Below are positions 33,820 through 42,829 of a stretch of DNA of 64,000 nucleotides, in pieces (position 1 is the first letter of the stretch; the number at the start of each line of letters is the position of its first letter). The position numbers were made by a program, and so were the translations under genes. Source of the DNA: PVC group bacterium (GTDB lineage Bacteria; Verrucomicrobiota; Kiritimatiellia; CAIKKV01; CAITUY01); NCBI GenBank assembly GCA_945870225.1, contig CAMBRF010000012.1, forward strand, positions 22,684 to 86,683, written 5' to 3'. The notes beneath the pieces are model-generated. The model searched no databases, was not told where the DNA came from, and saw nothing but the letters and a program-made list of their open reading frames with translations.

Positions 33820-35535
33820 ATGAACCGTGTCCATGTCCTACTGGCCCTTTCGTGCCTGGCGGTCATCGGCCTCGCGGCTGACCCGCCGCGCCCGGTCGAC
33901 CGCCAGGGATGGCTCTATCTCCAGACCAATCTCCTGCCAGACAATCAGCTGAAGGAAGCCCTGGCCTTGCTCGAGCGCGTCGCCGCCGAGGGTTATACGG
34001 GCGTCGTTCTGAATGACTTCAAGTTCATGCGCTGGGATGACGTTCCCGAGCGCTACCTCAAAAACTGCCGCACGGTCCGGGAAACCTGCCGCCGCCTCAA
34101 ACTGAAACTCGTGGCCGGCGTCATGCCCATCGGCTATTCCAACAGCCTGCTCAGCCGGGACCCCAATCTCGCCGAGGGGCTTCCGGTCCGCAACGCCCCC
34201 TTCGCTGTCACCCATGGAATGCTCGTGCCCTCTGAACCCGCCCCCCTGATCAACGGCGGCTTTGAAACCTTCCGCGGCGACAGTCCGACCGGCTGGCGGT
34301 TTGTGGATGAACCCGGCCGGATTTCCTTTATCGACCTGACAACCCGCAAGGAAGGCCGGGCCTCCCTCCGCATGCAGGACGTGGCCCGCTACGAACCCGA
34401 CCATCGCCACGCCCGCGTCTGCCAGACACTGCGCCTGCGGCCGTTTGCGGCGTATCACGTTTCGGTGTCCGTCAAAACGTTGGACTGGCAGGCGGAGGAC
34501 ACCCGGATCACCCTCATCGGATCCAATGGCACCATGCTTAATTACAACACCCCGGCTATCGAACGCACCCGGGATTGGACCAGGCTCGACATCGTCTTCA
34601 ACACCCTCGACTCCAGCGAGGTGAATCTCTACCTGGGAACCTGGGCCGGGCAAACCGGGTCCATCTGGTGGGATGACGTGCGCGTCGAGCCGGCCGGGTT
34701 CATGAACGTCCTGCGGCGCGAGGGAACACCGCTGCGGATCACCAGCGAGGACGGCGCAACCGTCTACGAGGAGGGCCGCGACTTCACGGAGATCCGCGAC
34801 CCCAAGCTCGGCATGGATCCCTGGGCGGGCGATTACACCGCCTGGCACGACGTGCCTGCCGTGCGGGTTCCCGCCGGCAGCCGACTGAAGGAGGGCCAGC
34901 GGGTGCTGGCCAGTTACTATCATGCCGCCATCATCTACTCCGGCCAGCTCGCCTGCTGCATGAGCGCGCCCAAGGTGTATGACATTCTGGAATGGCAGGT
35001 GAAACAGGTCCGCGACGCGCTTCAACCCGACGGTTACCTGATGATGCATGACGAGATTCGGACCCAGGGCTGGGACGATTCCTGCATGCGACGCAACCTG
35101 ACCCCGGGCCGCATTCTGGCCGACCATATTAAACAGTGTCTCGCCATCCTTCACCGCACCGATCCCGGCAAATCCGTCTACGTCTGGTCGGACATGTTTG
35201 ATCCCAACCACAACGCCCGAAAATCCGGACATTACTACCTCGTGAAGGGAGAGGGCCCCTGGGCCGGATCGTGGGAGGGGCTAACGCCGGATGTCACCAT
35301 CATGAATTGGCAGATGGGCCCTAAGACGCGGCGCGCCACGCTCCAACACTTCGCCGAACGCGGGCATCGCCAGATTCTCTGCGGTTTCTACGACGGGAAT
35401 CCGCGCATGATTACCGGTTGGCTGAAGGACGCCGGAGGCATCCCCGGAATTGAGGGCGCGATGTATACCACCTGGCAAGGAAACTACCGGCACACCCAGG
35501 CCTTCATGGACGCATTACGGCTTCGGAATGAATAG
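33820..35535 (+). CDS. Secreted TIM-barrel glycoside-hydrolase-like protein with inserted CBM
   Basis: 571 residues with a signal peptide (HVLLALSCLAVIGLAAD). Residues about 25-130 and 370-565 look like the two halves of a TIM barrel (LALLERVAAEGYTGVVLNDF; LQPDGYLMMHDEIRTQGW). DE in MMHDEIR is placed like the catalytic Asp-Glu of GH20-type enzymes. In between, NGGFETFRGDSPTGW opens a jelly-roll of the CBM4/9 type that ends near IWWDDVRVEP. No family match is certain, and a beta-hexosaminidase-like activity is only a possibility. The ATG at 33820 follows CCGGAG. Confidence 0.6.
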   Translation: MNRVHVLLALSCLAVIGLAADPPRPVDRQGWLYLQTNLLPDNQLKEALALLERVAAEGYTGVVLNDFKFMRWDDVPERYLKNCRTVRETCRRLKLKLVAGVMPIGYSNSLLSRDPNLAEGLPVRNAPFAVTHGMLVPSEPAPLINGGFETFRGDSPTGWRFVDEPGRISFIDLTTRKEGRASLRMQDVARYEPDHRHARVCQTLRLRPFAAYHVSVSVKTLDWQAEDTRITLIGSNGTMLNYNTPAIERTRDWTRLDIVFNTLDSSEVNLYLGTWAGQTGSIWWDDVRVEPAGFMNVLRREGTPLRITSEDGATVYEEGRDFTEIRDPKLGMDPWAGDYTAWHDVPAVRVPAGSRLKEGQRVLASYYHAAIIYSGQLACCMSAPKVYDILEWQVKQVRDALQPDGYLMMHDEIRTQGWDDSCMRRNLTPGRILADHIKQCLAILHRTDPGKSVYVWSDMFDPNHNARKSGHYYLVKGEGPWAGSWEGLTPDVTIMNWQMGPKTRRATLQHFAERGHRQILCGFYDGNPRMITGWLKDAGGIPGIEGAMYTTWQGNYRHTQAFMDALRLRNE

Positions 35536-36051
35536 CTTCTGGCCCACCCTGACGATATCGGATTTCAGGTTGTTAGCTTTCTTGATGGACGCGACGCGGA
35601 CCTTATAGGCGGCGGCGATGGTGGAAAGGGTTTGCCCGGATTCAACCACATGTTCATACCCGGTCTCCGCCCCACCGCCACTGCGGCCGGAGGAGGATGA
35701 GGACGTCCCCACAATCGCCGCCACCTTGTGGCTCAGGTCGCTGACAATCTGTTTCCGGTCGGCCTCGCGGCCGGCGGCCAGGGACTGCACCTGCCGGTCG
35801 AGCGTGTCCAGCCGGTTTTTCGTCACGAGATCCTCCCGTGGCGCCTTGCGAAGCCCCTCGATTTCCCGCGCCAGATTCTGCTGCTCAAGTTGAATGCCGC
35901 CGAGCTTTTCATTCAGGCGTTGCATATCCTCCTGCATCCGGTCGTAATCCGCCTGCTGCTGCGCCAGGCTGGCCTCGTCCACCATGGTCACGCACCCGAC
36001 GTTCAGGCATAAAAGCAACCCCGCTAATCCGAGGCAGATTGTTTTCGTCAT
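35515..36051 (-). CDS. LysM-domain lipoprotein with coiled coil
   Basis: 178 residues. A lipobox (GLLLCLNVGC, Cys at about 20) is followed by a coiled coil (about 30-110, QQADYDRMQEDMQRLNEKL) and a serine/glycine linker. The C-terminal LysM domain (HVVESGQTLSTIAAAYKVRV...GQKLFIP) binds peptidoglycan. The start at 36051 is chosen because AAGGGAGG is nine bases upstream; an ATG directly after that sequence is too close. It may tether outer membrane and wall. The 3' end overlaps the convergent secreted protein gene by 21 bp. Confidence 0.88.
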   Translation of the reverse strand: MTKTICLGLAGLLLCLNVGCVTMVDEASLAQQQADYDRMQEDMQRLNEKLGGIQLEQQNLAREIEGLRKAPREDLVTKNRLDTLDRQVQSLAAGREADRKQIVSDLSHKVAAIVGTSSSSSGRSGGGAETGYEHVVESGQTLSTIAAAYKVRVASIKKANNLKSDIVRVGQKLFIPKP

Positions 36052-36153
36052 ATCAGTCATCCTCCCTTGAAGTCCACGCATAGGAGTCTCTATCAAACGC
36101 CCGATCCGCTCCACAAGTTCCTTTTTCGTCTCACACCCATACCAAGATCAGAC

Positions 36154-36181
36154 TTGTGAGCGACGGGGTTTGTGGCAATAT
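36154..36181 (+). promoter_or_regulatory. Possible promoter of the encapsulin operon
   Basis: TTGTGA (36154-36159), a 16-bp spacer and CAATAT (36176-36181) lie about 58 bp before the EncFtn start. The boxes are weak, so this is tentative. Confidence 0.3.
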
Positions 36182-36238
36182 GTCGCTGGAGAGGATGAGA
36201 CGGCATAAAGCCGCCTTGACCGACTGAGGAGATTTTAT

Positions 36239-36580
36239 ATGAGCAGCGGTTACAATGAAGCAGACCTGTCCGCCGGATCCCGAAACATCCATCGGGCCCT
36301 GGCCAGCCTTCAGGAGGAACTGGAGGCCGTCGACTATTACCATCAGCGCCTAGATCGTTCCGATAGCGCACCGTTAAAAGCCATCCTTGAACATAATCGC
36401 AACGAGGAGATGGAGCACGCCGCCATGTTGCTCGAATGGATCCGCCGCGAGATGCCCACGTTCGACGCGGCGCTCAAAACCTATCTGTTTACGTCCAAGC
36501 CCATCACCGAAATTGAAGCGGACGCGGGGCAGGCCTCTGGCGGACGCTTGGATCTGGGTGTCGGCAATATGAAATCCTGA
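36239..36580 (+). CDS. Encapsulated ferritin-like cargo protein (EncFtn)
   Basis: 113 residues. Two helices carry the half-ferritin site: Glu27 in QEELEAVDYYHQR and Glu57/His60 in EEMEHAAMLLEWIRRE. By remembered alignment these correspond to the Glu/Glu-x-x-His ligands of EncFtn, which builds its diiron centre across a dimer. The C-terminal tail GGRLDLGVGNMKS fits the encapsulin cargo-loading peptide (LxVGxL-like). The ATG follows GAGGAG. The shell gene starts 28 bp later. Function: ferroxidase that mineralises iron inside the nanocompartment. Confidence 0.93.
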   Translation: MSSGYNEADLSAGSRNIHRALASLQEELEAVDYYHQRLDRSDSAPLKAILEHNRNEEMEHAAMLLEWIRREMPTFDAALKTYLFTSKPITEIEADAGQASGGRLDLGVGNMKS

Positions 36581-36608
36581 ACGACCTTACAATTAAAGGA
36601 GAGACGCA

Positions 36609-37418
36609 ATGACTGATATACTGAAAAAAACACTGGCGCCCATCACAGATGAAGCGTGGAACGAGATTGAAGTGCAGGCGGGCCGCATCCTGAAAGGCAA
36701 CCTCTCCGCCCGCGCCCTGGTCGACTTCAGCGGACCGCATGGCTGGAAAATGGCCGCCGTCAACCTGGGCACGGTCCACGTGGGGACCCGTGAACCCGTC
36801 AAGGGCGTCACCTGGGGGAAACGGGAAACCCAGAACCTGATCGAGGTGCGGGCGAATTTCACCTTAAAACAGTGGGACCTCGACAACGTGTCCCGCGGCG
36901 CCAAAAACCCCGATCTCGCCCCCATGATCAGTACCGCCCGCAAGGCGGCCCTCTTCGAGGAAACCGCCCTTTATCTCGGGTTTGCCGACGGCGGCATCCG
37001 GGGTATGACCGAGGCCTCGACACACAAGCCTGTGCCGCTCGCCACCGAGGCGAATGCGTTCACCGGATCCGTTGAACAGGCCATTCTGGCGCTCCAGAAG
37101 TCGGGCATCGGCGGCCCCTATGCCCTGGTGCTGGGCACGGCCCCCTACGCGCTCCTCAAGGTCGGCGATCCGCAGTCCTATCCCCTGCGCAAGCAGGTGG
37201 AGTCTCTCGCCACCGGCGGGGTGCACTGGAGTCCCGCCCTGCATGGCGGCGTGGTGCTTTCACGCCGCGGCGGCGATTTTGAAATGACCGTCGGCCAGGA
37301 TATGGCGGTTGGATACAAGAGCCATGACAAGGAGTCGGTGGAGCTCTTCTTCACAGAGTCCTTCACCTTTACCGTTCTGGAACCGGCCGCCGTGTGCGAA
37401 CTGAAGGTCAAGGGTTGA
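36609..37418 (+). CDS. Encapsulin shell protein (family 1)
   Basis: 269-residue HK97-fold shell protein, the usual length for linocin/encapsulin. Recognisable segments are LAPITDEAWNEIEVQAGRIL at the start, FVDFSGPHGW-like LVDFSGPHGWKMAAVNLG, VSRGAKNPDLAPM, and the C-terminal VGQDMAVGYKSHDKESVELF and TESFTFTVL. Sixty copies usually form a 24-nm shell around the cargo; the size here is not deducible. The ATG follows AAAGGAGAG. With EncFtn upstream it forms an iron-storage compartment. Confidence 0.96.
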   Translation: MTDILKKTLAPITDEAWNEIEVQAGRILKGNLSARALVDFSGPHGWKMAAVNLGTVHVGTREPVKGVTWGKRETQNLIEVRANFTLKQWDLDNVSRGAKNPDLAPMISTARKAALFEETALYLGFADGGIRGMTEASTHKPVPLATEANAFTGSVEQAILALQKSGIGGPYALVLGTAPYALLKVGDPQSYPLRKQVESLATGGVHWSPALHGGVVLSRRGGDFEMTVGQDMAVGYKSHDKESVELFFTESFTFTVLEPAAVCELKVKG

Positions 37419-37419
37419 A

Positions 37420-38229
37420 ATGTATCTTGAGTTCTTCAAGCTCAAGGAATCGCCTTTCAACATCACGCCGGATCCGCACTATCTCTTTTTTTCGCGCCAG
37501 CATCGCGAGGCGTACGATCACGTCATGTACGGTATCCGGGAGCGAAAGGGATTCATCCAGCTCACGGGGGAAGTAGGATCCGGCAAAACCACGTTGTGCC
37601 GCGCCGTCCTCTCGGAACTCGGCCACACGGTCCAGACGGCGCTGATCCTGAATCCTTGTCTCACGGAGGCCCAGCTCATGCGGGCCATCCTCCGCGACTT
37701 CGGCTTGTCCTCCAGCGGCAAGGACATGTTGAAACTGATCGAGACCCTCAACACGTTCCTGCTCCAGCGCATGGAGGCGGGCGCCAATGTCGCGCTGCTG
37801 ATCGATGAGGCGCAGAACCTCTCCCCCAAACTCATGGAACAGATCCGCCTGCTGTCGAATCTGGAAACCACCCGGCACAAGCTCATCCAGATCGTCCTGG
37901 TCGGCCAGCCTGAACTGGAGGAAAAACTGACGCAGGCGTCACTCCGTCAGTTGCGGCAACGGATCACCATCCGGGCCCATTTAGGCCCCCTGCAGGAGCC
38001 GGAGGTTGGCGCCTATGTGGCCCACCGCCTGAACCGGGCGGGCGGGGGTGAACGCATCGTCTTCGAGCCCAAGGCCATTCGCGGGGTCTACCGCTACTCA
38101 GGAGGCATTCCCCGCCTGATCAATGCGGTCTGCGACAACGCCCTGCTGGCCGGTTATGTGGCCGGAACCTGGCGCATCGACGCTGCCTGCACCAAGCGTG
38201 CGATCGCCCAGTTGGAAGGGTCCTCTTGA
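37420..38229 (+). CDS. ExeA/GspA-like AAA+ ATPase
   Basis: 269 residues. The N-terminus YLEFFKLKESPFNITPDPHY is the ExeA-type signature. Walker A is TGEVGSGKTTLC (about 49-60), Walker B is ALLIDEAQNLSPK (about 125-137), and GQPELEEKL and RQRITIRAHLGPL follow. Such ATPases assist secretin or pilus assembly, sometimes with a fused peptidoglycan-binding domain that is missing here. It starts 1 bp after the encapsulin stop, an unusual neighbour. Its role there is unknown; the family assignment is firm. Confidence 0.9.
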   Translation: MYLEFFKLKESPFNITPDPHYLFFSRQHREAYDHVMYGIRERKGFIQLTGEVGSGKTTLCRAVLSELGHTVQTALILNPCLTEAQLMRAILRDFGLSSSGKDMLKLIETLNTFLLQRMEAGANVALLIDEAQNLSPKLMEQIRLLSNLETTRHKLIQIVLVGQPELEEKLTQASLRQLRQRITIRAHLGPLQEPEVGAYVAHRLNRAGGGERIVFEPKAIRGVYRYSGGIPRLINAVCDNALLAGYVAGTWRIDAACTKRAIAQLEGSS

Positions 38230-38234
38230 TTGTT

Positions 38235-38262
38235 TTGCCCGGACCCCGGCTTATGCTATAGT
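38235..38262 (+). promoter_or_regulatory. Promoter of the hybrid histidine kinase gene
   Basis: TTGCCC (38235-38240), 16 bp, TATAGT (38257-38262; five of six matches). The expected transcript start is near 38269, so the in-frame ATG at 38268 cannot be the start unless the message is leaderless. This supports ATG 38328. Confidence 0.5.
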
Positions 38263-38327
38263 TCCGCATGATTTGTTCGGGGGGTCATTTTTTAAAAAGA
38301 GCCTGTTCCGGGGGAGTCGCGCCCCCG

Positions 38328-41258
38328 ATGGCCGGGTTCTTTATTCTCTGGATGGCCCTTGTCCCTGCTTTTCTTCAGGGCGCCCCCGATGTTCCCAAGG
38401 TCATTACCGTCGGCGTTTCCTCCCAGGAACCGTTTGTCTACATCCGTAGCGAAGGCTCCGTGGTTAAAGGATTCCTACCGGATATCCTGAACTATGTGGC
38501 CGCCCAGAAGGGCTGGCAAATCCGTTACAGCCCGGGAACGGCCGCTGAAAATGCGGCGCGCCTCCAGCAGGGAGCCCTGGACTTGGTCCTCCCCGCCCCC
38601 TGGCCCAGCGAACTGACCGGCCAGCAGGACTTCACCCGTGAGGGACTCGTTTCCTCCTGCGGGCATCTCTATACGGCGGAATCCATCCACATCGTCTCGC
38701 TGAGCGACCTGACCCGTAAAACCGTCGCCGTTGTCCGTGCCGACCCCCACTTCGAAAGATTCCGCGCCATGCTCGTGGAGGCCAAGGTACCGTGCGAGTT
38801 TGTCGTGCTGGACTCCTACACCCAGGTCTTCGAATCCCTCGACCGCCGCCGCGTGGACGCCGGCCTGGTGGATCGCTTCTTTGGAGAGCGTTTTGCGAGT
38901 CATTACAATGTGACAGCCGCACCGATCACCTCGCCCATGGTGGAATTCAGGATGGCGGCGGCGCGCAACGGTAACGGAAAACTCATTGAAAGCATCGATT
39001 ACTGGCAAACCGTCCTGAAGGCCGACCGGAAATCACTCTACTACACCTCCCTCCGACACTGGACCCAATACGATGAGATGCGTCTGCCGATCGTTATGGG
39101 CGGCGCCATCCTCGCGGTTGTCCTGGTGGCCGCCGCCCTGTTCGGTTTGTTCCGTTTGTTCCGGGCAAGCAAGACCCAAACCTTACGACTGGCCGCCGCC
39201 CATCACGAACTACGCAGAACCTACGAAGCGGCCGCCCAGAACGAGCAGGCCGCCGAGACCCAGAAAAACTGGTATAGCTCCTTGCTGAACAGCACGGAAG
39301 ACATCATTCTCGTCCACGGACTGGACGCCAAAAACAAGCCCTCGAAGTTTGTCGAGGCCAACCGCACGGCGTGCCACCGACTGGGATATAGCCGGGGCGA
39401 GTTGCTCGCCCTCACGCCGCAAGACATCGAGGTGATGTCCGATACCGGAGCCCAGGCGCCCTATGCCGCCCTCCTTAAAAACTGGAACAAGACGCCTCAG
39501 GCAGCGGCCGGCGACGCCCCGCCGATGCCGGCGGGCCTCTCCAGCGAAAGGGTCTACCGGACCAAATCCGGCAGCGAGATCCCGATGGAAGTCACCGTCC
39601 GCATCCTGGAATACGAGGGGCACCCCGTGGTGTTCTGCTGTGCCCATGACATCACCCTCCGCCGTGAAACACAGTTCGCCCTCAAGGAAAGCGAACGGCG
39701 TTTCCATGACTTTTTCGCCCGTTCACCCATCGGCATCGCCCTCTATGATGCCAGCCAGAAGTTGACGGACATCAACCCTTCCGCTCTCGGAATTGTCGGG
39801 GTCAGCGACCGAAGTCATTTCCCGGCACTCTCCCTCTTTGAGTTGCCGGACATCAGCGAGGACTCCCGGCAAATGCTGCTCAAGGGCGGAACCGTCCGTT
39901 ATGAGGCGGTCATGGATTTCGACGAGGCGAAAACCGCCGAGCGCGTTCAGTCCACGCGTTCCGGGAAAAGTCATTTTGACATTCTGATCACCAACCTGGG
40001 GCTCGATCGCGATTTCAACCCGAAAGGGTTCCTGGTCATGCTCCAGGATATCTCCGAACACCGTCACGCCGAGGAAGCGCTCCGGCAGAATGAGCGCCTT
40101 CTCCGGCAGGCTCACAAAATGGAGGCCATCGGCACCCTGGCTGGCGGCATCGCGCATGACTTCAACAATATCCTGACCCCCATCATCGGCTACACCGAAA
40201 TCGCCCTCCTGACCTGCTCCGAGCAGGACTCCATTCGCGGCAATCTCGAACAGGTCCTCAAGGCAAGCCATCGCGCCAAGGATCTGGTCCGCCAGATTCT
40301 GGCCTTCAGTCGACAGACCGAGGGCGAGACGAAACCGCTTCGGCTGGGTTCTGTCATCCAGGAAGTGATGACCCTCCTGCGCGGATCCCTCGGCCCGCGC
40401 ATCCAAATTCAAGCCGACATCAAAACCGAGCGCGACATCGTGCGCGCCGACCCGACACAACTGCATCAGGTTTTGATGAATCTAGGCACCAACGCCATGC
40501 ACGCCATGCAGCGCACCGGAGGCGTTCTGGAGTATGGCCTGCACCTGATCACCGTGGATGGACGCACCAAGGGCCCGCTGGCCAGCCTGCGCCGGGGCCC
40601 CTATGTGGACATGACCATCAAGGATACGGGAACCGGCATGGACCGCGCCACACTGGAGCGCATCTTCGAGCCATTCTTCACCACCAAGAAAAGCGGTGAA
40701 GGGACGGGCATGGGGTTGGCGGTTGTTCACGGAATCATCACCTCCTTGCACGGGGCCATTACCGTGGAAAGCGAACTCGGGAAGGGCACCACGTTTCATG
40801 TCGTACTCCCGCTCATGGATCAGGCCAATGTCATCCCCGCAGGACTGAACGAGCCGATCCAGCGGGGCACGGAACAGATCCTCTTCGTGGATGATGAGGC
40901 GGACATCGTCAACATGGTCAGCCAGATGTTGAAAAGCCTCGGCTACACCCCGGTCACCTGTCTTAAGAGTCAGGAGGCCCTGGCGCTTATCCGTGAAGAC
41001 CCGAAGCGCTTTGCCCTCCTGATCACCGACCAGGTGATGCCCGGCATGACGGGAATGGAACTGGTGCGCGAGGCTCACCAGCTGCGCCCCGATTTACCCG
41101 TCCTGCTCTGCACGGGTTTCAGCAAGACGTTGTCGGATCACGAATTGCTCGACGGAGGGGTGAGTGAAATCCTGATGAAACCGATCGTGCTCCGTCAACT
41201 GGCCGAAGCCATCCGCCGGCTGATCAACAGCAAGCCTTCCGCTCCGAAACCGGCGTAA
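38328..41258 (+). CDS. Hybrid sensor histidine kinase with periplasmic binding-protein domain
   Basis: 976 residues from ATG 38328, which gives a clean signal peptide (FFILWMALVPAFLQGA). Order: SBP3-type solute-binding sensor (about 25-245, starting KVITVGVSSQEPFVYI), a membrane helix (about 254-276), two PAS domains (about 314-445 and 457-590), HisKA with GGIAHDFNNIL (phospho-His near 610), HATPase with MNLGTNAMHAM, DTGTGMD and GTGMGLAVVHG, and a C-terminal receiver with FVDDEAD, phospho-Asp in LITDQVMPGM and Lys in LMKPI. It senses a small ligand in the periplasm, and the output partner is not adjacent. Confidence 0.9.
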   Translation: MAGFFILWMALVPAFLQGAPDVPKVITVGVSSQEPFVYIRSEGSVVKGFLPDILNYVAAQKGWQIRYSPGTAAENAARLQQGALDLVLPAPWPSELTGQQDFTREGLVSSCGHLYTAESIHIVSLSDLTRKTVAVVRADPHFERFRAMLVEAKVPCEFVVLDSYTQVFESLDRRRVDAGLVDRFFGERFASHYNVTAAPITSPMVEFRMAAARNGNGKLIESIDYWQTVLKADRKSLYYTSLRHWTQYDEMRLPIVMGGAILAVVLVAAALFGLFRLFRASKTQTLRLAAAHHELRRTYEAAAQNEQAAETQKNWYSSLLNSTEDIILVHGLDAKNKPSKFVEANRTACHRLGYSRGELLALTPQDIEVMSDTGAQAPYAALLKNWNKTPQAAAGDAPPMPAGLSSERVYRTKSGSEIPMEVTVRILEYEGHPVVFCCAHDITLRRETQFALKESERRFHDFFARSPIGIALYDASQKLTDINPSALGIVGVSDRSHFPALSLFELPDISEDSRQMLLKGGTVRYEAVMDFDEAKTAERVQSTRSGKSHFDILITNLGLDRDFNPKGFLVMLQDISEHRHAEEALRQNERLLRQAHKMEAIGTLAGGIAHDFNNILTPIIGYTEIALLTCSEQDSIRGNLEQVLKASHRAKDLVRQILAFSRQTEGETKPLRLGSVIQEVMTLLRGSLGPRIQIQADIKTERDIVRADPTQLHQVLMNLGTNAMHAMQRTGGVLEYGLHLITVDGRTKGPLASLRRGPYVDMTIKDTGTGMDRATLERIFEPFFTTKKSGEGTGMGLAVVHGIITSLHGAITVESELGKGTTFHVVLPLMDQANVIPAGLNEPIQRGTEQILFVDDEADIVNMVSQMLKSLGYTPVTCLKSQEALALIREDPKRFALLITDQVMPGMTGMELVREAHQLRPDLPVLLCTGFSKTLSDHELLDGGVSEILMKPIVLRQLAEAIRRLINSKPSAPKPA

Positions 41259-41272
41259 TCAACCCCGCCGCC

Positions 41273-42829
41273 TTAAAGCCAGAGTCCGCCTCGTTCTCCC
41301 GTCAGCACGCCCTCCCGAATAGTCAGCCGCCCATTCACCAGCAGATGGGTGATGCCTTCGGCGAGTTGGTGCGGCGCGGAATAGGTCGCCCGGTCCCGCA
41401 GTGTAACCGGATCGAGCACAACCACGTCCGCGAAGTTCCCTTTAACCAGGCTCCCCCGGCCGGCCAGCCCGAAATGATCAGCCGGCAGGGAGGTGATTTT
41501 TCGAACGGCCTCAGCCAGGGGCACGGTCTGACCATCCAGCGCGGCCCTGAGAAAGCGGGGAAAACTCCCGTATGCCCGGGGATGAGGAAAGTCGCTGCTC
41601 AGCGGACCCCAAGGCGCCCTCAACGAGGCATCGGAACCGATCATGACATACGGCTGACCCAGAATGCGCCAGAGATTGGTTTCACTCATGCCCTGGAAGA
41701 AGGCGCTCGTCGCCAGATTGTCCGTGGTGATCAGATGCAACACGGCATCCACAGGTTCCAGGCCCAAGGCTCCGGCGACCTGCTCCAACGGCATACCGCG
41801 GAACCGGGCATTAACGTCCGTGGTGGACCCGATGGTAATGCTTCCCCAGGATCGGTCCGGTCGGTCCGCCAGCAATTCGGCACGCAGCCGCGCCCTGGCG
41901 GAGGGATCGCGCAACCGGCCCAGTTCAGCCTCGCGTCCGCCCTCGGTTGCCCAATCGGGAAAAATCACATCGAGATCGGTGCAGGACGACGTGTAGGGAT
42001 ACCGGTCAGCCGCCACCGCCAACCCCTCCCGGCGCGCCCCGTCCATCAGTTCCAGCGCCGCATCGACCAGATGCCAGTTCGCCTGTCCGGCCGTCTTGAG
42101 ATGTGAAACCTGAACCCGCACTCCCGTTTGCCGGCCAATCCCGATGGTTTCCTGCAACGCCCCGATCAGCCCGCTGCTCTCGCTGCGCATGTGCGAGGTG
42201 TATAGCCCCCCGCTCTTTGCCACCACGGCGGCCAGTGTCAGGATTTCCTCCGGGGAGGCATACATGCCGGGCGGATAAATCAACCCGGTGCTTAACCCGC
42301 GCCCCCCCTCATCCAGGCTGCTCTCCAGTAGACACGCCATCTTCCGGATTTCATCCGGGCGCGCGGCACGGCCTTCATACCCCATCACGCTGGCCCGCAG
42401 AACATTGTGGCCGACCAGCGCCACCACATTGACCGCCGGTCGCACCCCTTCCAGCAATTGCCGGTATTCCGCCAGGGTCCGCCATTCACCGGGATAGGTG
42501 TGAGCCCGCCAGTCAGAGGGTATCTGGGCCACCCCGAACCGGGGTGCCGCCGATGACCCGCAATTGCCGATGACCTCTGCCGTAATCCCCTGATGAACTT
42601 TGCTGGCCGCCGAGGGCTCGATCAGGAGATAGGCGTCGGAATGGGAATGCACATCAATGAAACCGGGGCAAACCACCCGGTGATCGGCCTCCAGCACCTG
42701 CCGCGCCTCGGCCTTTCCAAGGTCCCCCACCTCCGCAATCCGGTCGCCCACAATGCCGACATCCGCGCGAAAGGCCGGTTTACCCGTCCCGTCTAAAACG
42801 GATCCGTTGATTATTTTGAGGTCGAACAT
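41273..42829 (-). CDS. N-acyl-D-amino-acid deacylase (D-aminoacylase) family amidohydrolase
   Basis: 518 residues, with an N-terminal beta-sandwich half followed by a TIM barrel. The HxH metal site is FIDVHSHSDAYLL, and the D-aminoacylase/dihydroorotase-like segments GLSTGLIYPPGMYAS, YTSHMRSES, VQVSHLKTAG and FADVVVLDP are present. Expected reaction: hydrolysis of N-acyl-D-amino acids, perhaps from wall peptides or racemised proteins. The ATG overlaps the end of the upstream gene by 19 bp, so it is the last gene of the long ftsH operon. Specificity cannot be read from the sequence. Confidence 0.88.
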   Translation of the reverse strand: MFDLKIINGSVLDGTGKPAFRADVGIVGDRIAEVGDLGKAEARQVLEADHRVVCPGFIDVHSHSDAYLLIEPSAASKVHQGITAEVIGNCGSSAAPRFGVAQIPSDWRAHTYPGEWRTLAEYRQLLEGVRPAVNVVALVGHNVLRASVMGYEGRAARPDEIRKMACLLESSLDEGGRGLSTGLIYPPGMYASPEEILTLAAVVAKSGGLYTSHMRSESSGLIGALQETIGIGRQTGVRVQVSHLKTAGQANWHLVDAALELMDGARREGLAVAADRYPYTSSCTDLDVIFPDWATEGGREAELGRLRDPSARARLRAELLADRPDRSWGSITIGSTTDVNARFRGMPLEQVAGALGLEPVDAVLHLITTDNLATSAFFQGMSETNLWRILGQPYVMIGSDASLRAPWGPLSSDFPHPRAYGSFPRFLRAALDGQTVPLAEAVRKITSLPADHFGLAGRGSLVKGNFADVVVLDPVTLRDRATYSAPHQLAEGITHLLVNGRLTIREGVLTGERGGLWL

